Assembly: GCA_016213865.1 (NCBI GenBank)
Contig: JACQZL010000232.1
Coordinates: 1 to 16,523, forward strand
Reading direction: 5' to 3'
DNA: 16,523 nt
Source: Candidatus Rifleibacteriota bacterium
Lineage (GTDB): Bacteria; UBP17; UBA6191; JACPRK01
Positions within the stretch are counted from its first letter, which is position 1. Every line of letters starts with the position of its first letter. A program made the translations under genes and the position numbers. The notes under the pieces were generated by a model. The model ran no database searches, was not told the DNA's origin, and saw nothing but the letters and a program-made list of their open reading frames with translations. Shown here piece by piece: positions 12,318 to 16,523 of this stretch.

Positions 12318-14972
12318 TCAGCTGAGCGCCGCGGCCGGCCCCAGTTCGGTCTCCTGGATCCAGTCGCAGCCGGCCTCTCCGGAGACGTCGATCCGCGGAT
12401 TGAACTCGGAGTTGTGATCCGCCAGAGACGGGTGCATCTCGTACAGGAGCTCGACGAAGGCGTTGACCAGGGCCGGATCGAACTGAGACCCCTTGTTGCG
12501 CGTCAGCTCCGCGATGGCCCGCTGATAGCTCATGCCCTTGCGGTAGGGCCGGGTCGTGACCATCGCGTCGAAGGCATCGGCCACGCAGACGATGCGCGCG
12601 CCGAGCGGGATCTTGTCCGAGGCCAGGCCGTAAGGGAAGCCGCGGCCGTCGACCCGCTCGTGGTGGTGGCGGATGATCTCGGTCACGTCCTTGAGGAACT
12701 CGATCGACTGGATGATGTTGGCGCCCAGCAGCGGGTGCTTGCGGATGACAGCCAGTTCTTCCTCGGAGAGAGCCCCCGGCTTGAGGAGGATCGAGTCGCG
12801 GATGCCAATCTTGCCGATGTCGTGCAGGAGCGCGCCGTGGCGGATCATCTCGATCTTCTTGGTCGGCAGTTTCAGCTTCTGGGCGATGCGGACGGCGTCT
12901 TTGGCTACCCGGCGCGAGTGGCCGTGCGTGTAGGCGTCCTTGGCCTCCAGGGCGTTGGCCAGGGAGCGAATCGTCTCGAAGTAGGCGGTCAGGAGGTTCT
13001 GGTACAGGCGCGCGTTCTCGATCGCGATGCCCGCGTGGTTGGCCAGCGTCGAGAGCAGGCGCAGGTCCTCGTCGCGGAAGGACCGCCGGAAACGGATGGC
13101 GCGCTCGAAGTTGAGGACCCCCAGCACCCGATCCTTGTTGATGATGGGTGCCGTCATCAGCGTCAACGCCTCTTCGTTCTTCATCCGCTCCACGTATCGC
13201 GGATCGTGGCGCGTGTTCGAGATGACCAGCGGCTGTCGCGTCTCGGCCACGATGCCGGCAATCCCCTCCCCCATCCGGAAGGCCACCTCGCGCGACAGGC
13301 GCTCGTCGAGCCCCTTGCTGACGCTGACCTTGAGGGTTTGCTCCTTTTCGTCCCAGAGCATGAGCGAGCCCCGCTCGGCCCCGATCAACTCGCTGATGTT
13401 GCTGATGATGTACGCCAGCACTTCTTCGAGATCGAGCGAGCTGTTCAGCGTCCGGCCCAACTCGTTGATGAGCGTCAGCTCGGCGACCTGGCGGCGGCTG
13501 CGGCTGAACTGCCGCGCGTTCTGGACCGCCTGGGCGATGTGGCCGGCCAGCGTTCCGAGCAGGTCCAGATCCGGCTTGTCGTAGATCCGGCCGACGCCCG
13601 GCGACGCGACCATCAGGGCCCCCAGGATCTCGCCGCCCAGCGTCAACGGAACGCACATCGTCGCGTGGCTGTCGCTGGTGAGGTACTCCCGAAACCGCGC
13701 GTAGGTCTCCCGGTCACCCGGCTGGACCAGTAACGGCTTGCGGTTGTCCAGCACCCACCCCAGGATGCCCCCGTCGACCTTGGCCGCGTCGACTTTGCGG
13801 ATCTCGGGCTGGTCGGCGATCTTGACGTGCAGGACTTTCTCGTCCTCGTCGATCAGCAAGAGGACGGCTCCTGTCGACTGGAAGACGCCGGCAGCTTGCT
13901 CGAGGACCCGCGGAATGACCTGGTCGACCTCGAGCGACTCGCCGGCCGCCGCGGCAACGCTGTGCAGCACCTGGAGCTGCTCCAGCTTGCGCTGGCGTTC
14001 GGCCTCGAGGTTGACCGCATCCAGCACGGTCGATACCTGGAAAGCCAGGCTGGAGAGCAGTTGCTGGTCGAACGCGGAGAAGGCGTTCTTGTCGACGGAA
14101 TCGACCACCAGCACGCCGATGACCCGCTCGCTGCGGCGGATGGGCACAGCGAGCTCGGACGCGGCCTGATATCCGACAGCGATGTAGCGGTCGTCCTTCT
14201 CGGTCTCGGGGATGTTGAGCGGCTCGCCGTGTTCGGCCACCCAGCCCGTCACGCCCTCGCCCAGCGGGATGCGGTACTCGCGATCGAAATCGGGCATGAC
14301 ACCGCGCGCCACGACGATCTTGAGGAACCTCCCGGGGTCGTCCAGCAGAAGGATGAACCCGTTGGTGGCGTTGGTCAGGTAGGTCGAGATGTCGGTGAGG
14401 TAAGAGAGCAGCTCCTCGGCGTTGGGCGTCGAATGGATGATCTTGGTGGAATCGAGGAGCGAGAGGAGCAGGGTCTCCTTCTTGGCCAGCTCCTGCGCAA
14501 GGTGAGTGCTGCGGACTCGGTGCCCGAGCCAATCCCTGACCAGCGCGAGTGCGCTCTTGGACGACGAAGGGAGGACGGGATACTCGAAACGCATCTCGCG
14601 GGCCTCGGGATGGGCATCGAAGAACTCCTCGCGCACCTGGCTGTCTTCGAAGAACGGGCCCATGAGGAAATAGCCCAGCCTCCGCGGCCCCGAGTCGAGC
14701 GGCAAGAGGAACCAGCCCAACCCGAAGGCACAGGTGTAGAGCCGGCCCTCGTCTCGCAGTTCGCCCTTCAGCGTCGTGACGCAGTGCCTGCGGTTGCACC
14801 CCTCGACCGACTCCAGGCCGCAGGCGACCTCGCCGTGGAGCGTCACCTGCGCGGCCTCGGACTCCGACAAGAACCGCCCGGTAATCCCCAGGGAAGCGCG
14901 GATCAGTTGAGCGATTGTCCGGCGCTCCCTGGAAGAGAACACCGCATCGAGGTCGGCCGCGTCCCGCTGCAT
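12318..14972 (-). CDS. PocR-like, triple-GAF, HD-GYP signalling protein
   Basis: The 884-residue protein has no membrane segment, so it should be cytoplasmic. Residues about 20-155 resemble the PocR sensory domain, with four cysteines (51, 59, 64, 81) in CGLESVEGCNRRHC and GRLYTCAFGLGWFLLP. Three GAF domains follow at about 176-321, 336-486 and 496-656, joined by helical linkers. The C-terminal HD-GYP domain (661-846) shows HSRRVAKDA, LLHDIGKIGIRD with His717 and Asp718, RKHPLLGANI, HHHERVDGRGFPYGL, ADAFDAM and RPYRKG. All expected metal ligands appear present, so cyclic-di-GMP phosphodiesterase activity is likely. The GYP signature reads GFP. Neither this ATG nor an in-frame GTG at 14999 has a clear ribosome site, so the start is uncertain by nine residues. 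The ligands of the sensory domains are unknown. Confidence 0.88.
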   Translation of the reverse strand: MQRDAADLDAVFSSRERRTIAQLIRASLGITGRFLSESEAAQVTLHGEVACGLESVEGCNRRHCVTTLKGELRDEGRLYTCAFGLGWFLLPLDSGPRRLGYFLMGPFFEDSQVREEFFDAHPEAREMRFEYPVLPSSSKSALALVRDWLGHRVRSTHLAQELAKKETLLLSLLDSTKIIHSTPNAEELLSYLTDISTYLTNATNGFILLLDDPGRFLKIVVARGVMPDFDREYRIPLGEGVTGWVAEHGEPLNIPETEKDDRYIAVGYQAASELAVPIRRSERVIGVLVVDSVDKNAFSAFDQQLLSSLAFQVSTVLDAVNLEAERQRKLEQLQVLHSVAAAAGESLEVDQVIPRVLEQAAGVFQSTGAVLLLIDEDEKVLHVKIADQPEIRKVDAAKVDGGILGWVLDNRKPLLVQPGDRETYARFREYLTSDSHATMCVPLTLGGEILGALMVASPGVGRIYDKPDLDLLGTLAGHIAQAVQNARQFSRSRRQVAELTLINELGRTLNSSLDLEEVLAYIISNISELIGAERGSLMLWDEKEQTLKVSVSKGLDERLSREVAFRMGEGIAGIVAETRQPLVISNTRHDPRYVERMKNEEALTLMTAPIINKDRVLGVLNFERAIRFRRSFRDEDLRLLSTLANHAGIAIENARLYQNLLTAYFETIRSLANALEAKDAYTHGHSRRVAKDAVRIAQKLKLPTKKIEMIRHGALLHDIGKIGIRDSILLKPGALSEEELAVIRKHPLLGANIIQSIEFLKDVTEIIRHHHERVDGRGFPYGLASDKIPLGARIVCVADAFDAMVTTRPYRKGMSYQRAIAELTRNKGSQFDPALVNAFVELLYEMHPSLADHNSEFNPRIDVSGEAGCDWIQETELGPAAALS

Positions 14973-15016
14973 GATGATCGGATCAGAAGCCGTCCGCACC
15001 CAAGGCGGACAGGGGG

Positions 15017-15051
15017 CCTATCCTAGCACGGCAGTGTGCCGGCGAGATAGG
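15017..15051 (-). promoter_or_regulatory. Dyad with candidate extended -10 before the HD-GYP gene
   Basis: CCTATC (15017-15022) is complementary to GATAGG (15046-15051). Inside it, CGGCA and TGCCG (15029-15041) form a second hairpin. Read on the - strand, TGCTAGGAT (15020-15028) looks like an extended -10 promoter element, placing a start point about 40 bases before the ATG at 14972. The overlap of dyad and -10 would suit an operator. This rests on pattern only. Confidence 0.3.
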
Positions 15052-15105
15052 GGCTTGGGTCGGCCGCGAAGCGACGCCAAGAAATGGGATGCCGCATCAC
15101 TGCGA

Positions 15106-15260
15106 AGGCACGAGGAGACCAAACCACGAAGGCACCAGGGACGCGAAGAGCGGCACAAAGGTCCTCATTCGATCACGCTTTTCTTCGTGCAGCCCTTTGT
15201 GCTTTCGGGTCTTCGTGGTTCAAGGGTCCGTAGATTCCCCCATGAGTGAGCGTCGCTCCC
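15106..15260. repeat. 155-bp palindromic MITE-like element, copy 2
   Basis: This is the partner of the element at 5183-5337, same length and orientation. Its outer arms AACCACGAAG (15122-15131) and CTTCGTGGTT (15211-15220) are perfectly kept and span 99 bases, as in copy 1. The inner left arm is damaged (GCACCAGG) while its partner CTTCGTGC (15183-15190) is intact, so copy 2 looks slightly more decayed there. It lies between two - strand genes and ends 13 bases beyond the stop codon of the amidohydrolase gene. The rest of the gap up to the HD-GYP start holds only the dyad at 15017-15051. Confidence 0.8.
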
Positions 15261-15273
15261 GGTCGGCCGAGCA

Positions 15274-16305
15274 TCAGCGGCCGGAGCGCCTTGCGCCTCG
15301 GCCGCCGAAGAGCCGGAGCGCGTTCTCCCGTGCAACCAGGCGCCGCTTCGCTTCGGGAAGACAGGCCATCGCGGCCCGCAGCTCGCCCACGACTTCGCAA
15401 TAAGGGGCACCGGCCCCGTGCTTTCCGCTGTTGGCGTAGCCCTCGGGGTTCTGAAGATCGGAGCCTAGGACCAGCCGGTCGGCTAGCTCCGCGGGGAAGG
15501 CCGTCGTGCCGAGCGTGAACTCGCGCCACACGTTCGGGAGGACCAGGAGCTCGTCGGGACAATCGTGGCACATGACGAAGGTGGTTTCGGGATGGGCACG
15601 CAGCACGCGCTCGAGGGCGCTGTCGAGGCCCCGCGCCGTGGAGGGATCACCAGACGAGGAATAGTGCAGGAGGACCGGGACGCCGTGCCGGGCAGCCAGC
15701 CGGTAGATCTTCGTCAAGACGGGGTCCCCCGGGGCATAGAAGGTCCGCTTCCACTCATTCCACAGATCGAGCTCCGCAATAGCCGCCCAGACGCCCTTCT
15801 TCAGCTCCGCCTCGACGTAGGCCGGCGCCGCCGGGTCCTCGGGATCGAAGCCCCCCAGGGCCGGGATGATCCGGTCGGGATATCGCCGGTAGGCCTCGAG
15901 CACCTTCTCGTCCTCGCGCCTGGAGAAGATCGGCGGCTGCACTTCCGGCGGCCTGGCGTTGACCCCCAGCACGATCTTCTCGACGCCGCCTCCGTCCATC
16001 TCGTCCATCAGCGCGTCCAGGTCCAGGCACTCGAAACGATCGCCGGTGGGCCACGGATGCACGTGAACGTCGATCACGGGGTACGGGGCGGGAAGCGGGC
16101 GCACGACGGACGCCATCCTGTGCGGAAGCAGCCTCAGCAGGAAGTCGTCATGCGGCAGAAGCCACGATTCGCCCTGCCTCTCCGGCGGCGAGGCCGACCG
16201 GAGCCTGATCGTCCAGTCGTGCAAGACGAGGAGGCAAACGGCGAGCGCAACCAGCGCTGCCAAGCGACCGAGCACCCTTCCTCGCACGCCTGACAAGTCT
16301 ATCAC
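15274..16305 (-). CDS. Membrane-anchored amidohydrolase (Amidohydro_2 type)
   Basis: The protein, 343 residues from GTG 16305, has an N-terminal hydrophobic helix (about 12-28, RLAALVALAVCLLVLHDW), so it is probably anchored in the inner membrane with the enzyme outside the cytoplasm. The rest fits a metal-dependent TIM-barrel hydrolase of the Amidohydro_2 family. It has the HxH motif in VIDVHVHPW (His81, His83), a histidine after strand five in LLHYSSSGD (His214), one in MCHDCPDE (His247) and the aspartate in LVLGSDLQNPEGY (Asp283). The family includes decarboxylases and hydrolases, and the substrate cannot be told. A leader anchor is uncommon in it. GGAAGGG ten bases upstream favours this GTG over another in-frame GTG at 16347, which would add 14 residues. 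Confidence 0.82.
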   Translation of the reverse strand: MIDLSGVRGRVLGRLAALVALAVCLLVLHDWTIRLRSASPPERQGESWLLPHDDFLLRLLPHRMASVVRPLPAPYPVIDVHVHPWPTGDRFECLDLDALMDEMDGGGVEKIVLGVNARPPEVQPPIFSRREDEKVLEAYRRYPDRIIPALGGFDPEDPAAPAYVEAELKKGVWAAIAELDLWNEWKRTFYAPGDPVLTKIYRLAARHGVPVLLHYSSSGDPSTARGLDSALERVLRAHPETTFVMCHDCPDELLVLPNVWREFTLGTTAFPAELADRLVLGSDLQNPEGYANSGKHGAGAPYCEVVGELRAAMACLPEAKRRLVARENALRLFGGRGARRSGR

Positions 16306-16315
16306 TCGGGAGAGG

Positions 16316-16322
16316 CCCTTCC
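16316..16322 (-). promoter_or_regulatory. Ribosome binding site favouring the start at 16305
   Basis: On the - strand GGAAGGG lies ten bases before the GTG at 16305. The upstream GTG at 16347 has no comparable purine-rich site before it. Confidence 0.5.
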
Positions 16323-16456
16323 GCCCCCGCACGGCCTGGGTGCGCACGCGGTTCGTGGGTTGACAGCCACAACTGGCCTCCGGAGTCGAGTAGCGCGGGG
16401 GCTTGTCCCAATGGCATTAAATCCCTCACCAGGAGAGGCATGACAGAAGCCGGTAG

Positions 16457-16523
16457 GGTAGAAGCGGCATCTTGCCGCTTCCACAGGTCCGGCCAAGTCG
16501 CTGTCGTGTGACCGGGCGCCCAA
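16457..16523. repeat. REP-type element, copy C, cut by the window end
   Basis: All 67 bases align without gaps to positions 1-67 with about four mismatches, including the whole left hairpin (GAAGCGGC and GCCGCTTC). The right half lies beyond the window. The 110 bases or so between this repeat and the amidohydrolase start hold no gene I can support; TTGACA at 16364-16369 on the + strand has no matching -10. Confidence 0.8.

Noticed and set aside
11689..13656. A 655-residue open frame on the - strand
   Set aside because: It crosses two confirmed genes in another frame and has the composition of a GC-rich shadow frame.
14971..15249. A 92-residue frame through the 155-bp repeat
   Set aside because: The same peptide-like stretch (RRHEGREGRHK-type) appears in frame in copy 1 after glmM. 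It is a translated palindromic repeat, with no ribosome site and no independent support.
16361..16395. TTGACA on the + strand as a promoter
   Set aside because: No -10-like sequence lies 16 to 18 bases downstream and no + strand gene starts before the window ends.
16440..16511. A tiny ORF of 23 codons after AGGAG near the right end
   Set aside because: Nearly all of it is translated REP repeat, and the ribosome-site spacing of four bases is poor.
1..16523. A circular element, because both window ends carry the same repeat in the same orientation
   Set aside because: The 67 shared bases differ at about four positions, so they are two diverged repeat copies and not an exact terminal overlap. 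A third copy lies in the middle, and the gene content is chromosomal housekeeping.
1..16523. tRNA or rRNA genes, CRISPR arrays, transposases, or defence genes
   Set aside because: I looked on both strands and saw no cloverleaf with the conserved TTCGA-type arm, no regularly spaced repeats of CRISPR size and no transposase or nuclease motifs.

Overview
This is a high-GC bacterial chromosomal segment holding eleven supportable protein-coding genes, several intergenic repeat elements, and no RNA gene, CRISPR array or transposase that I can recognise. The cell is probably a two-membrane (diderm) bacterium. Evidence for this is a type II secretion GspC-like protein, several exported proteins, and a secreted S-layer-homology (SLH) plus coiled-coil protein of the kind used to tether outer membranes in some diderm phyla. 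High GC, repeat-rich intergenic DNA and a GAF/HD-GYP regulator would fit Planctomycetota or a related deep-branching, often uncultured, lineage. That placement is an inference with low confidence.

Layout on the + strand. Positions 1-93 hold a REP-doublet (REPIN-like) element. Positions 263-1198 encode a secreted SH3 plus C39-like cysteine peptidase, and 1262-2269 a secreted beta-propeller-like protein. An array of eight 8-bp units (2287-2350) precedes glmU (2393-3811) and glmM (3828-5183). These two genes supply consecutive steps to UDP-N-acetylglucosamine for peptidoglycan and LPS. A 155-bp palindromic element starts at the last base of the glmM stop codon. After a non-coding stretch (5338-5618) comes a second cluster: ptsH (HPr), ptsI (PTS Enzyme I with a long Pro/Ala-rich tail), a B12-binding-like radical SAM protein, and a small Trm112-type zinc-ribbon protein. 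No EII sugar permease is present, so the phosphorelay could be regulatory.

Second half. A second REP doublet (9930-9998) lies between the converging Trm112-type gene and gspC (10098-11108, - strand). GspC is divergent from the SLH/SH3/coiled-coil gene (11231-12262, + strand). That gene converges on a large - strand signalling gene (12318-14972; PocR-like, three GAFs, HD-GYP). A second, ungapped copy of the 155-bp element (15106-15260) separates it from a membrane-anchored metal-dependent amidohydrolase (15274-16305, - strand). The window ends inside a third REP-type copy (16457-16523).

The window reads as envelope biogenesis and signalling housekeeping, not as a defence or mobile island. The least ordinary signals are the repeat families placed against gene 3' ends, the tailed Enzyme I, the uncharacterised radical SAM protein next to a Trm112-like protein, and the divergent GspC/SLH pair. 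I did not find a convincing new multi-gene system.
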